From the NCBI GenBank assembly GCA_963693315.1, contig OY856186.1, positions 132,405,903 to 132,469,902 of the forward strand: a stretch of DNA of 64,000 bases, read 5' to 3'. Below, one piece after another: positions 36,260 to 49,117 of the stretch. Source of the stretch: Diogma glabrata (taxonomy: Eukaryota; Arthropoda; Insecta; Diptera; Cylindrotomidae). Numbering within the stretch: position 1 is the first letter of the stretch; each line of letters starts with the position of its first letter. The position numbers and the translations under genes were made by a program. The notes beneath the pieces are model-generated. The model was given only the letters and a program-made list of their open reading frames with translations. It had not been told where the DNA came from and ran no database searches.

Positions 36260-36371
36260 AATTATCAAATCAACAAAAATATTAAAATTGTATTTTTTTT
36301 TTTTTAATTTAAAGTAAGGCATGTTTAGTGTTAATTATAATAAATTATAAATTAACGTCTCTGAATATCCG

Positions 36372-37722
36372 AAGATACCATGCCAACTAGGGAAAAGATA
36401 CCATGCCAACTAGGGGAAAGAATGAATGAAATTAAGATTCTCTGAGAAATTTATGAACGTTCACTTTAAAGCCTTGAGGATTAAATTCATCAGGGAAAAC
36501 CCAGGAAGGTAAGGCATTCCAGAGATGAGAGACTCTGTTGAAAAAGTCACGTTGGAAGGCTACAGTTCTACACCTAATTATTTGAACTGTAAAGGGATGC
36601 GCTGCTACGTTTGCTCTGGTGTGACGCGAAAGGTTTGCTGATTTAGGTAAAGCTGATTGCTGATTTAGCTCGTTCATCCATAATATATTTATAAAATATA
36701 GTCCAATCAGCAACATTTCTTCTGTGCTGCAAGGAATCAAGACCGTTAGTAAGACTTGGGTTACCAATGAGTTTAATAGCTCTACGCTGTACAGAATTAA
36801 GGCAGTTGAGGCTACTCAAGTAAGCTCCACCCCATATGTGAGAACAGTATTCCATGCAGGGACGTATAAAAGATTTATAAACTAAAAGAAGTTGTTCGCT
36901 ATCAAAAAACTTACGACATCGCCCCAAAAATCCTAACTTTTGAACAGCATTCTTAGCCAGATTAAAAATATGAGAATTCCACTTCATATTATTTTCAATC
37001 TCAACTCCTAGAAGTCTGACAGACTCATTCTCTAAAAGATTTTTGGGGCCAAACGTTAATGGAAAAGGATTGGGTGTCGTTATCCTAGAAAAATGACAAA
37101 CCTGTGTTTTGCTTGTATTGAATTCAACACTGTTAGCAATACCCCAATCCATAATTATTTTAAGATCAGTCTTAAGGGAATCTATCAATTTTGACCTACA
37201 CTCACTAAGCGCTAAGGGTGTATATAATTTAGGTGCTTCATGAGACGCGTGAAGCGTGCTATCATCAGCAAAACTATGTATAGGATGAACCGTTGAGTCC
37301 AACAAATCATTAATATAGATAAGAAAAAGAGTTGGTGACAAAGCGGAACCCTGAGGAACTCCTGCATTAGTTGAAAAAGTATTCGATGATACACCATCAA
37401 CATTGACCCTAAATTTTCTATCAGATATAAGGCTCTGTGTCCAAGATATAAGCTGCTCGTCTAAACCATAGGATCTCAATTTGCATATAAGGTTGTTATG
37501 CCAAACTTTGTCAAATGCCTTGGAAATATCAAGAGCAACACCGAATGTTTCTCCAAAGTTTTCAAGCGACTTGTTCCAGATATGAGTGACAAAAGACAGC
37601 AAATCTCCCGTCGCTCTTCCTTTTCGAAATCCATATTGTCTCGCATTAATTAATTTGGAAGACTCTAAGAAGCTCATTAAATTAAAATTGACATATTTCT
37701 CAAAAATTTTAGCAACTACTAC
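36372..37722 (-). pseudogene. 5'-truncated non-LTR reverse transcriptase (jockey/CR1 group)
   Basis: It begins inside the RT (VVVAKIFEKYVNF at about 37722), so the endonuclease and ORF1 are lost, as with 5'-truncated insertions. Boxes: RQYGFRKGRATGDLL, VALDISKAFDKVWH, GVPQGSALSPTLF and the catalytic FADDSTLHAS. The C-terminal domain includes SHLWNALPSWVFPDEFNPQ. One frameshift near 36645 separates 36643-37677 from the last 36432-36640 part. A 24-bp direct repeat, gataccatgccaactaggg, at 36372-36420 marks the 3' end. The exact clade is not assigned. Confidence 0.85.
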
Positions 37723-37756
37723 TACTTATTTACTATGAAATAAATTAAATTGTTAA

Positions 37757-37945
37757 ATATGATGGGGCTGAAATCTCAAGGCTCTGAGATATCAAGCCTT
37801 TAGTTAAGGGTTAAGGATTTTGATATATAGTTTTCGACTTTTATGAGAACATTGTTTTTAGTTTTGGGCAGCGATTCATATAAAACACAAAACTCTTTGT
37901 AAAAGTAAAAGTATTTATCTCTTTTAGAAACAAAACTAACACGTG
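37757..37945 (+). repeat. Dispersed repeat, copy 2
   Basis: Same family as 29545-29750 (ggggctgaaatctcaaggct at 37764). It sits between two retroelement remnants. Confidence 0.7.
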
Positions 37946-38004
37946 TAGAGAATTCGACTTTTCTATTCGGAAGTCATTTCTCTCTCTCTCTCTCTCTGGC
38001 GTGT

Positions 38005-39650
38005 ACATCCCATGGAGGGATTTTGCCGTCTGTACAATCAGCTTCCAATCATATCGTTCCATGACCAGTTGACCTCAGTTTCAACATCCTATATCCCGAA
38101 AGTCTTGAATGATGGTCTAGGTCTTCTTCTTCGACGAACACTAGCTGGTTGTTGTTGGGACGCTTTTTTATAATTCTATCTACTGAAGCCCTTTCTACAT
38201 GACCAAACCATCTAATCCGGTAAGATTTGATGAATACCTTCCTCTCGAATTTTGATAAAATTCTACAACGGAGGAAGTCAGTGTCCAGCTTTCACTTCCA
38301 AATGTAAGCACAGGTCGGATTAATGCTCTGTAAAATGTGAGTTTACACGACCGCGAAACATGTTTTGATAGCAGAAGTTTTGAGTATGCGTAGAAAACTC
38401 TGTATATGGCAGAGACACTGGTTTTGATATCTGCCTGCATGTCATTTGACGATGTCATTACAGACCCAAGGTATTTGAAGTTTTCCACGCGTTTCACTTC
38501 ATACTCGCCAGTATCCAGATTTCCCGGAGGTATGTTCTTAGATGTTGCTAACACTTTAGTTTTGCCGGTGTTGATGCATAATCCAAGTCGTTTAGCGTTT
38601 CTTTCAAGCTGAAAGAGAGTATCCTTAATATCGTTCGTTCTAAATCCGAAAAGCACAACATCATCTGCGTAGCCAAGAACTTGACTAGATTTGTTATATA
38701 TGCAGTTTTGCGTCTCAATTCGGCTTTTTCTTATCGCGTACTCCAGCGCCAAATTAAACAGTACGGGGACGAGTGCATCACCTTGTCGAACACCTGAGGT
38801 TATATCGAAAGGATCAGAAACTGACCCTTCGATTACTATTCTACAATTTGATCTCGATGTTGTGAGTTCGCCCAGAGAAACAAGTTTCTCTGGGATACCA
38901 AGGCATATGAGTGCGGACCAAAGGTTGTCTCGGATGATAATATCATTTGCTTGCTTGAAATCAAACTACAGCTAGTGAACGCTGATGTTGTACTCCCAAC
39001 ATTTTTCCAAAATCATCCTTAAGGTAAAACAATATCTATGGTTGAACGGTTGGGACGAAAACCAAACTGATAGTCACCGATGATAGATTCAGCGAACGGG
39101 ATGAGTCGAGCAAGTACGACATTAGCTAGTATTTTATATGCAGTGTTCAACAGTGCGATGCCACGATAATTCGCACACTTTAGACGGTCACCTTTCTTAT
39201 GTAGCGGAACAATGAGAGCTGTTTTCTATTCAGCAGGTAGTTCTTCTTGGTCCCAGGTTGCAAGAAGCAGATCGTATATACGTGAGACCAGAGCTGCTCC
39301 TCCATTTTTCATAAGTTCTGTGGGAATTCCATCGAATCCTGGTGATTTGCCATTTTTCAGTTTTTTAATGGCAGCTTCCACTTTTTCTATTGCTGGGTAA
39401 GGGACCAAAATCTTCTCAGTTGATGGAGCAATTGCTCGAATACTTCATTCGTCCTATTCAATAGGTCTTGAAAGTGGGATCGCCACACTGCCAGCACATC
39501 ACGTTTACTTGTTGTAAATTCATTATTTTCATTTTTGATGGCTTTAGATCTTGAGTGGAAATCTTTTGTCGGATTCCATGCATTGGCAAAGCACTCTTTT
39601 GAAGTTCCGTTGGCCGCATGTTGGTTGATGTTTTCGATGCAGCTCTTCAT
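38005..39650 (-). pseudogene. RTE-type reverse transcriptase, multiply broken
   Basis: The reading continues from the endonuclease frame after a TGA at 39684-39686. It includes IKNENNEFTTSKRDVLAVWR (39540 region), a frameshift near 39405, LKNGKSPGFDGIPTELMKNG, a TAG near 39226, ANYRGIALLNTAYKILANV and GDYQFGFRPNRST (39090 region), and two stops near 39020. 38195-38752 then carries LGYADDVVLFG, the catalytic YADD box, and NFKYLGSVMTSSND. The last part runs through another frame change to YDWKLIVQTAKS at about 38050. At least five lesions make it inactive. Confidence 0.85.
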
Positions 39651-39683
39651 GTGTTCGCGTTTCTTTATACGTAGAAGTTTTGC

Positions 39684-40763
39684 TCAGTTTTTCCTGGCGC
39701 ATAGATAATCAGCTTGGGAGCTTTGGGTGTTCATTGTTAACCATTTTTCTCGCAGTTTTTGTTTATGTTCAACGGATTGGCGGCACTCGTCGTCAAACCA
39801 TTCGTTGTGTGATTTCGGTGGTCGTTTTTGAATTGTAGTTTGTGCTGCGGCTATAATGGTTGATTGAAGCGTTTGCCATTTGCTTGTCTTTGAAATGTAG
39901 ATTAAAGATGACAAGCTCACAAGCATATGATCGGTGTCCATATAAGCACTTCTGTATGATCGAACGTCAGTTACACTTGTAGAGTGTCTCTTAGAGATCA
40001 TGACGTGATCGGTTTGATTTTCCGTGCTTCCGTCATTTGATTTCCACGTTGCCTTGTGAATTCTCTTGTGAGGGAAGAAAGTGCTGCAAATAACTAGATC
40101 ATACATCATAGCCAGCTCAGCTGCGCGAAAACCGTTATTGTTGCTGGTATGATGCAAGCTGTTAGGGCCGATTTGTGTTTTAAGTTCTGAAATCCTACCA
40201 ATTTGAGCTTTAAAGTCACCTACCACGATTTTTATATCGTGCCGCGGGATGTTATTGATGACTTCTTTGAGTTCTAGGAAAAACAGGTCTTTAATGTCAT
40301 CTGCTTTGTCTTCAGTAGGTGCATGAACATTGATGATCGTTACATTAAATTTTTGCGTACGGATTTTCATTGTGCATATCCACATATTAATTTGGCAAAA
40401 GTCGATAACATGCTGATTCACGCAACGGTGTATAAGAAAGCCAACTCCAAATTCTCCTCCGTTTTGATGACCGCAATAATACAGAGTGTATCCTTTCGCT
40501 ATGTCATGGATTCCACTACCTGGCCATCTTAGTTCTTGTAATGCCACTATATCCAGTGTGTAGCTCTCGACTTGTTGTGTGAGTTTTAGGAGATCTCTTG
40601 GTCTTCTTAGGCTTAGTACTTTCCAGGTTCCCATTTTTAAATCGTAGTCCGGATACAGTTTCCGAGGTCGTTCCAATATTGAATCCGAAATATTCCGAGG
40701 CCTGTGTACAGAATTCATGACAATAATTTTTTTACGGAAATGGTGTGTTAGCCGTTCGCCCAA
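39684..40763 (-). pseudogene. RTE-type endonuclease domain with lost catalytic residues
   Basis: 359 residues open. The order of motifs fits an apurinic-type endonuclease: TWKVLSL, VALQELRWPGSG, INVHAPTEDKADD, VVGDFKAQIG, NQTDHVMI and DTDHMLV. In active members the first motif reads TWNV and the fourth GDFN or GDLN. Both catalytic-region Asn residues are Lys here, so the nuclease is predicted dead even though the frame is open. The frame ends at a TGA, after which the reading continues in the same frame. Confidence 0.85.
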
Positions 40764-41177
40764 CCCAAATTTTCGTTAATGGGTTCGTTCTGCATCTTAA
40801 TGTCACCAGAAACAACCTTTTTACACGTTTAACGTTTTCCACGTTTTTACACTTTTTACCCAAGCCAGACGCCCGCTCCAAGCCGCCCCTTACATGGAGA
40901 ACAGACGCTTTGTACACGTTTATATAGCGAGCCACTTGATCCAAAACAGACCATTGCTCTAAGCCGCCCCTAATATGGAGAGCAGACGCTTGAGTTGCAT
41001 TGGTTTTATGGCGCCATTGACTCGCCATTGTGCAGAATCATTGAGTATAAGCAGTATTTACTCTGCCCCTCTCAACTACACCAACCTAGTTCTGTTGGCG
41101 TTACCCAGGTTGCACGGCGTGGACGCAGATATTCGGATTTTTGCTACCCAAGAAGCCATGACCCTGGAAATCTCTAA

Positions 41178-42775
41178 TCTTCTATAATAATAAAATAAAG
41201 TGTTTGTCTGTCTGCGTGTGCTCTCCAGCGAAATCTGTAGCGCACAGGAGTCTTAAGTTTTGCCAGAAGAAGGCCATTAACAGGTACTAATGCACCTTTG
41301 AGCCGAAATTTTAAAATTTAATTTAGTTTTTTTTAATTAATAATTTTAATTTTCCTAATGGTTTGCCTAAATGTATATTATATTTTGTGCTTGGCTTTTT
41401 ATTAAACTTTCACTGAGTTATCTTTGATCGATTTTTTTTCCGTAAAACAGAATTACCATTCAAATGAAAAATTAAAGTATAATGTGACTAACAAATTCAT
41501 TTAGATGAAAATTATATGCATTTAAATATTTATTATATACATACATGATACAATTATATGCATCCAACACATTACGTTGCAACAAATATTTCTTACAATT
41601 TACAACAAACATGTTCTTGGTTTGGTGTATATACATACATGTATAATACATATTTCATTTGGTTTATATATATGTTATATATGTTCACAATATAGAAAAT
41701 AGGCGTTTCTGTTCCTCTTTTTAGAAACATTGATGCAGCAAATTTTTGCAATGGAACCTTTGTATTGAAGAAAAGGATTATGAACAATAATATCAAAGCT
41801 ACAGGTTGAAAGTGATTTACTTATTAAGACAAATATGCGTCCCTATTAATTTCAAAAACAAACAATTAATGTAGGTTATTTGAAGAAATCGGTAAAATAT
41901 ATGCAAATATGTCAACAAATGAAGTGATTTGACTGGTTTTAGATTAGTATATAAGTCTGGATTTACAAATGATATTGTTGTTATTATTGTTTTTATATTA
42001 TACTACAAATTAGTCTTATTATTATGTTTGTTCAATTTTTTTTTCAAAACTCTGGCAGAAATGTCGAAATAAGACGATGGCCATAAATCGACAAAACCCA
42101 AAAAACGAAAACCTTCACTAAAACTGCTGTCATTCTTAGACCGGTTTTTCGATTACTATCAAACATCAGCGCTATGCATATTTAGTCTGCTCTTCAAAGT
42201 TTTATTTCAGTGAAATGCTCCATTACTAATAAAAACACACAGAGCGCATGTAGAGAAAATAATTGGTAAAATATATTTGAAAATCCAAATTGACTTTATT
42301 CAATTGACTTTAACAATCTGGATAGATTGATAAATGAAATTAGTCAACATGACATGGTACGATAAAACAGTAAATTTTGGTGCGGTGTGCCTATTTTGTA
42401 TCGCAAGTATGACGATTCCAGAGTAACCTATTGACAACTGTAACACCCAATAAACGAATGTTTTGACCTTCACCTAATTTTTCGCGACACATATTAAGCC
42501 GATTAATGCGAAAAATTGCAATTGTTTAATTTAAACTCTCCGAAACTCTTTACCAATCGCTTTCAAATGTTGACCCTCCGTTCAATTTTCAAACTATTTG
42601 GATTGATCAGCTAGAATGCTAATGATCTCTGTTATTAATATTTTCCAAATGAAAAAATTAAAATAGACTCCTTCTATTCTCATTACGACTCTTTAAAATT
42701 ATTCTTACTAATTCAACAAAATGTACGCACACAAACTTTTTTAAGGGCGTAGCAACATACGCCGGGTCCTGCTAG
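41178..42775 (+). mobile_element. Non-autonomous Helitron (1.6 kb) with both ends
   Basis: It starts TCTTCTATAATAATAAAATA after an A (41177) and ends CTAG (42772-42775) before a T, matching Helitron insertion between A and T. A perfect 6-bp stem (ggcgta-gcaaca-tacgcc, 42746-42763) lies 8 bases before the CTAG, as in the known 3' hairpin. No Rep/helicase coding is present, so it depends on a partner. The interior is AT-rich with no recognisable cargo. Confidence 0.85.
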
Positions 42776-45140
42776 TTTTTAAATATAAGAGACTTCCCAG
42801 ATCAGAACCGTAAACAAAAATCTGTACCAAAACACTAAAGATATTGCAGAAGAAGGATCAAAGAGGAAGATCAAACTCGCAATCTCTTCCCATCAACGAC
42901 TTTCTAGTACAATCCAAAATAATGAAAGAGACTCAGCATGTGGTTCAGATTCAGCCTTAATATCTGTTATCAACGACCTACATGCTGAGTTCTCCCATCC
43001 CTAAACTAAGAAAAAATAAAAGAGAGAAAAAAATTAACGCTAATACCGTTGCTCGAGGCAGACCACAAGTACCAGCCCCCAGATCCGGTCTCTTAACAAA
43101 ACCTACTATAGAAGCGCGATGTTGGATGGATTCACTTTCATAAAAATTGTTGAAGGGATGTGGGGTTGAACGTTGGTTCTCCCCAACAGGGTGGAGATTT
43201 GGATACAACTACAGCTTCAAAAAAATGTCTGTGTATGTTGCGGCAAATAATCTCTTGGACAAGTTCGCGAAATGGCCATATAGAGGTACCATTTAAGCGA
43301 CTAGAGCCTAAAAACTCGAATAATCTAAGGCGTTGTTATAACGGTCGTTTGAATCATAATATTTTAATAAATTTATAAATATTGCATATTTGAACCTTTT
43401 TCTATCATTTTTTTTTCAGATGACAACCTTGACGTTTAATGTTCCTGAAAAATCAGCTGTTTAAAAAACATACTAAATTTTGTTGTCCTTGATCTAGATC
43501 ATCATTTTCAATTTTATGTTATTCAAACTCCTACTTTCTTTTAGATACACTTTTCATTTATAACCTCAGCGACTTTCAGCTTTCTAACCCAAGAGGTTCC
43601 AATGGAATTAGCGTTATACTAACCTAATGCACGACACTCTCACGCCATACTATTACAACAACAAATCCCATAGCAATAAATTTTCTTTTTTTTCTGTTTC
43701 AGTTTTTATTTTATTATTTTTAAGTTTTTATTTTTTTTCGCCAAAATTTAAATAAAAAGAAAAACAATGTTAAGTCATTATTCTTTTGAATTAAGGAATA
43801 CTTTCTTTGAAAATTTGGAAAAATTGGAAATTTTTTAGTTCTAATAAGTATATATTGATTACACGTTCACAAAAGTTTTCCTAAATTGATAGATATTTGT
43901 ATTTTTTGAAGTGTAAAAGTTGTTTGATAATTTTTGATTATAAATTATGTGTGGTGATATTGTAGGTGTGACGTAGTGAGAACGCTAATTTGCTCTTTGG
44001 TAGATTTAATATGCTATTAAAAGTAGTTTTAAGTTTTAACCAAATTAAATAAAACTGTTCCAAAATTGCATTGATAAAGTTGTTTCGGTTAATGTATTTA
44101 ATTTGGTTTGGTGAGAGAAAAATAAATGTTTGTCATGGGTGGTGCTCAAAAACTAGTTGCCAACACTAGCCGTCAAAACAGGATTAGTTTACGTTGTCTT
44201 TTCATGTCCTAAAACTATTAATTTAAATTTCATCTCAATACCTGGATTTATTAAATGACCCATCTTTGAAAAGAAAATCTTCTTATTTAATAAACCTTCA
44301 AGCCAAATTAATTAAATCATTGTGCATTTTATTAATGGTAAGAATTTAGTGAAAGATAAAATCCATATATACTTTAGTTTTGGTTAAAAATTATTTTTCG
44401 CTAATATATAATATTTTCAAAGGGGGTCAAAATCATCCCTTCCATCCCCCTCTTGTTGGGCCTGTGTGTCCGTACAGTATCTTCTAAAAGAGGGTTTAAA
44501 TAATTGTTTTAATATAAACTAACGAAAATCTAACAAATAATTTACAGTCGCAAATAACCTCCCTCAAACAATTTCTAGGGAGTAAATAAGTTATTGATAA
44601 ACAATAGTAGTTTAATCAATGAGTGAATAATGAAGTAGTTTATTCTCAAGCAAAAGTTTAAAATTTGAGCGGCACGAGCGAGAATTTTAATTTGCGAGAG
44701 AATAAAATTCATTATTCACGAATCGATTACAATACTTTATTCTCTGACAAAGAATTGTGTATTAAATAAAAACATTTTCTTCAATTAAAACAATAAATCT
44801 TTATTGTTTTAATTGATAAATCAAATTTCTTAATAAAAAAAACCCTGATGATAAAAAACGCCCTTCTCATACAATCAACCAAGTTCAACTAAACGAACTA
44901 AGAGAATTTAAATTAAAATTTGATTTTTGAACAAAACTTATCGAAGCAATGTAAAAATTTTGTTGCAAATATTTATAATAATTTATAACACCAGAACTTT
45001 GTCCTTTGGAATATATTTATTACAAACAATATTTCTGTATATATATAAGTTTATTTTATAAATCTATGAACAGTTTTAGGAATTTAAATATAATATTTTC
45101 AAGCACACGGATTTTTAGAATACACATTAAACTCTTTTAA
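42776..45140. other. Non-coding DNA, no gene supported
   Basis: 42980-43330 has a more balanced base composition and frames on both strands of 70-76 codons, probably an unrecognised element remnant. A perfect 17-bp hairpin with a 2-base loop lies at 44781-44816 (arm tcaattaaaacaataaa). Otherwise AT-rich. Confidence 0.5.
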
Positions 45141-45303
45141 TGTAGTAACTTGCTAAAAGCTCGAAACGGAATGAAATTTTAATTTTATTTTAGCGCCAAC
45201 CAAAATTGACAACGAAAGCCATTGAACCTGAAATCGAACCTGAAATCGGTTCGTTTTTCGAACAAATTAATTAATTAGTTAATTAATCGTTTAGCGCTGC
45301 AAT
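45141..45303 (-). repeat. gypsy-C 3' LTR, distal part
   Basis: Joined across the gypsy-B insertion to 59504-59609. The plus strand starts TGTAGTAACTTG here, and the other part ends aacactaca, giving TGTAGT...ACTACA inverted ends. An AATAAA lies in it on the minus strand (near 45190). Total LTR about 265 bp when the caat duplication is counted once. Confidence 0.75.
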
Positions 45304-48300
45304 TGTAATGAAGCGCCTCTCATGATGATAATGGGAGTGGCTTAGCAGGAAGCGTACCTAGAAATGTTGTATTGCCGTTCGACTTAGTCTCAATCATCGT
45401 GGATAGGAGATATTAATAACCTGCTGCTTCAGCACAAATACGGAAATGTACGCATTTTTCAAAATAGATCAGAAATGGAAACAAATACAAGTGTGGAAAG
45501 GAGACTCTGGCGACCCCCTTCTACGAAAGAACCACGGTCGGCACGTTCAACCCCCTCGTTCACTCACATACGCCCACATACACACACACACATTCACACC
45601 CCTAAATCCCATGAATAGTAAAGAAAATCAATCAAATAGACTCACCCATGGTTATATCCGCCTGGCCTCCAATCCTGCTTAATTCAGCCCTCCATCAGTA
45701 CGGCTTCATACAAGTTGAATAAAAAGAGGTTGTCGCCATTCGTAATAATAAACGTAGAGTAAAGTTGTATTTATAAACGTCGAATATGTTTGCAATTATT
45801 TGAGGGAGAATTTCATAATCAAAATCGTTGAATAAAGTTGTAGTCAAAAGCGTTGACTAAATTTGTGATAAAATGCGTTGAATAAATTTTATAGGCAAAA
45901 TCGTTGAATAAATTTGTAGTCAAAAGCGTTGACGAAATTTATAATCAAATGCGTTGAATAGACTTGTAATCAAAATTGTTGAATAAATTTGGAATCGAGA
46001 TCGTTGACTAAATTTGTAATCGAAATCGTCGAATAATTTTATAATCAAAATCGTTGAATGAATTTGTAATCATAAGCATCGGAGAAATTGGTAATTATGA
46101 ACGTTGATTAAATTGGTCACCACATGCGTTGAAAATGTCAGATAATGGTTCGTGTAAATAACCGATTGACCAATGACACTATAGTCGAATAATCGTTGCA
46201 GCAACAGATAATAATTTGGATAAGTACTCGTTGAATAAACTATAATTACAGTTGAAATAGGTAGAGAACCAATACTCAGCAGGGGTTGATACAAATAATC
46301 GTCGAATAAATTACAATTACAGTTGAAATAGGTTGACAACAAATTTTGATATGGTAACGTGAATATCGGATATAACTTGGTTGTAAAACTTTGACAATGA
46401 AGCTATAAGTTTGATGAAAATACGTTATATAACTTTGATATGGTAACATGAATATTGAGTAAAACTTTGTGGTAAAACTTCGGCAATGTTGATATAAGTT
46501 GGATGAAAATATGTTCTAAAAGTTTGACAAGGATGGTTCAATATTGTATAAAACTTCGGGTAATAGTTGACTATGATGAAACTAATATTGTATCCATCTT
46601 AGTTGTCAAAGTTGAAACTAATGGTGCAAATATTGTAGGCAAATGCGTTGTAGAAGTTTGACAGGAATGATATAAATACTATATAAAACTTCGTTGTCAA
46701 AGTTGAAACTGAGGTAGCCAATATTGGATCATGAATCGTTGTAAAAGATGACCACTATGATACCACTACTGTACAGAAAAATGTTGATTTGATACCAAAA
46801 TAATTTGATCTCAAGGTTGCGTTGAAATACTGTTGTAATACGGTAGTACAATTCAACAAAACTTTTTAATCTAGAACCCGCACACTAGAGTGATTAATTT
46901 GCGTATGTTCACCGGTTTGGATTAAGACATTCCAATTAATAACACATAAATTTTTTTATCCGTAAACGGAATTTGGATTATATTCAATACAATGTTAAAC
47001 TTAAATTCATAACCACAGTTTCCTGGACAATTACTTATATCATATTGAATTAAATAAATAGTAACAAATAACTGACCTTCCGATTGTTCCAAAAATTTTT
47101 ACTTATTGCAATCACAAACATATATATGATTTTCTTTTATGGTAGTAAATTTTTTTACGTTACTACGGCACAAACAGATAATATTTTTTTTGTATTTTTC
47201 ATTGATCAATTTACACTCAAATTTTTCTAATTGGACGCGTACAATATAAATAAATAAATTAATATAATTTCACTATACATAATACTTCTACGACTAGATT
47301 TTATCACTGATTTATTGTAAATTTTGCTATACGCCAAAACCGAACATGCAATTAAAATTGGGATGACATTCCGATATCCATCCATTGAATGTGACAAGAC
47401 ATCTCACAAAAACAAAATGTAATCCAATAAGAGATGTCAAACATCCAATCGCGAAAGTAATAGAACTAAGGGATTGAAAAGACTACAGTCGGTCCATATA
47501 TACCAAAAAAAATTCCTTTTCGAAAATCGAAAACCTCGAATATAGGGTTTCAGATGTAAAACAATTAATTCAAATCAAGTGTTAGGAAATTTTTATAGTT
47601 AAACAAAACTGTTTGGTTTTTCAAAATATTGCGCAATAACAATTTTACGATACCACTTATTTCCGATATATTAATAACATTTATCATTGAATTCAGAATG
47701 AATCAATTACAAGTTTAATCGACGTTAAGGCGTTCAGGCATTACAAAACTACAAAAGTCGTACAGTGAAGTTCGGTTTTATATCGGAAAGATTGTTTGAA
47801 GTAAATTTTCTTGTTCTCAGGCAAAGAGAAAAACAGATTGAATGTATAACAAAGCAAGATAATACTTCTTTGCATGTTAATGACTGTAAAAATAAACGCA
47901 CAGCTGTTGTAAGGTTTTGAAAACTTCGTTGTGTAAGTTACGTTTGATGTTTAGAGAATTCAAATTGAAGTAGTATAGTGAGAATAATCGAAAGGAAGCA
48001 TAGCGCGCGTCAATTTTAGGGTGTTGTAAGATCAAATTTTAATGTTTATATGGATGATAATTAAAGAAAATTATTAATTAATTCAAATTAACCAATATTA
48101 TGTTATAATAATTAATAAATAAAATCAGGGTGATTAGTGCAATTTTCTTTCTCACATATGTTTGTCCAGCTATTGAAAACTTAGTTAGATTTTCAGAAAA
48201 ATAAGAAAACTATGGGTTAAGGGAACTATGCGAAATATGACCATTGATGATGAATGGATGAGAAACTATCCTGAGCGGTACAGATTAATACAAGAAATAA

Positions 48301-48363
48301 CAACTAAGGAAGCTGCGACTATAATACACTAGGTTCAGACATTAGTCCAGACTATCCATTACA
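45304..48363 (-). repeat. gypsy-B 3' LTR
   Basis: 3,060 bp. In the minus sense it starts TGTAATGGATAG and ends CATTACA. It contains a minisatellite at 45815-46130 (unit about 28 bp, aaatcgttgaataaatttgt with variants) and a second, about 95-bp, repeat type at 46330-46720 (ttgatatggtaacgtgaata). The Cys-rich frame at 47000-47230 is broken by a TAA in this copy. Confidence 0.92.
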
Positions 48364-49117
48364 GAACAAGTGCTTTTTGGAAGAACACTCACGACCAAAA
48401 AGAAGTTGAAAAGGCATAGGCTGGTCGCAAATAGACCTTGTATATCCATAATAGTATGGTGAGGCACCTCAATGTTCCACAGATTAGCAATCAAATCGAT
48501 CAGTATTACACACCCAGTCTTAGCAGAAACAAAGTAACAAAGTATCCAGGATTATGCAAAAAAAACTTTTTGGAGGGGTATCGATAAAAACCGTATTCTA
48601 CTCTATTGCAAGCGATGGATAACTAAAATCTTCCAGACCCAATTTCGGGCAGATCTGGGGGTTCCCGAGACTCTCAAGTCACAAAAAAAATTAATATCAT
48701 TGGGCCGACTCCTTTGATGAAATATCCGACACAATTCCGTTTTTACGTTATGCAGGCTCGCAACCCACACCTGAACTAACACGAGTCTCATACTTCCCCG
48801 ACTCACTAGCCGGGCCACACTGTTGTACGCTTCCGTCCAAGTGATTCGGAAGGTTGTTCATGTAGTTTCAAGGTAACCAACTGAACCAAATTCAAATACG
48901 TTCAATCTCGGAATTTGCACTTGCAAATAGTCAAAACAAAAAAAAATTTTTGCACCAAGACCCGAACACCAAAGTTGACACACACTCGCTGAACTGTTAA
49001 ATCAAAACGAAACCACCCTCATATTTCATGGTCGTCGATATTGTTGACCTACAATGGCTGTGAAACACAAGCGAAAGTTATTAGCATACTGACAAAAAAA
49101 AATTATTATTACCGATG
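48364..49117 (-). other. gypsy-B 3' untranslated stretch
   Basis: 754 bp between the pol stop and the 3' LTR. It contains a roughly 60-bp block (48630-48690, ccagacccaatttcgggcag) that recurs in the same orientation in the leader at 54507-54565. A 71-codon frame crosses it. No clear polypurine tract at the LTR edge. Confidence 0.7.

Larger units (their letters stand above)
37976..41177 (-). mobile_element. Decayed RTE-type non-LTR retrotransposon
   Basis: Minus strand. A possible 5' region (40764-41177) is followed by endonuclease, reverse transcriptase and a C-terminal end (YDWKLIVQTAKSLHGM), then a (GA)n tract (37978-37998) where RTE elements carry short 3' repeats. The 5' region repeats a roughly 100-bp block twice (aagccgcccctaatatggag at 40961 and aagccgccccttacatggag at 40880). 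The endonuclease resembles the BovB/RTE type behind the domesticated craniofacial-development-protein family. Many stops and frameshifts. A Helitron abuts its 5' side. Confidence 0.8.

Noticed and set aside
42978..43378. Possible small gene in a GC-richer patch
   Set aside because: Two overlapping frames on opposite strands, no recognisable domain. More likely an unrecognised transposon remnant.
45815..46130. Regularly spaced short repeats resembling a CRISPR array
   Set aside because: The units are degenerate, have no unique spacers, and lie in an LTR of a eukaryotic retrotransposon (repeated in the other LTR).
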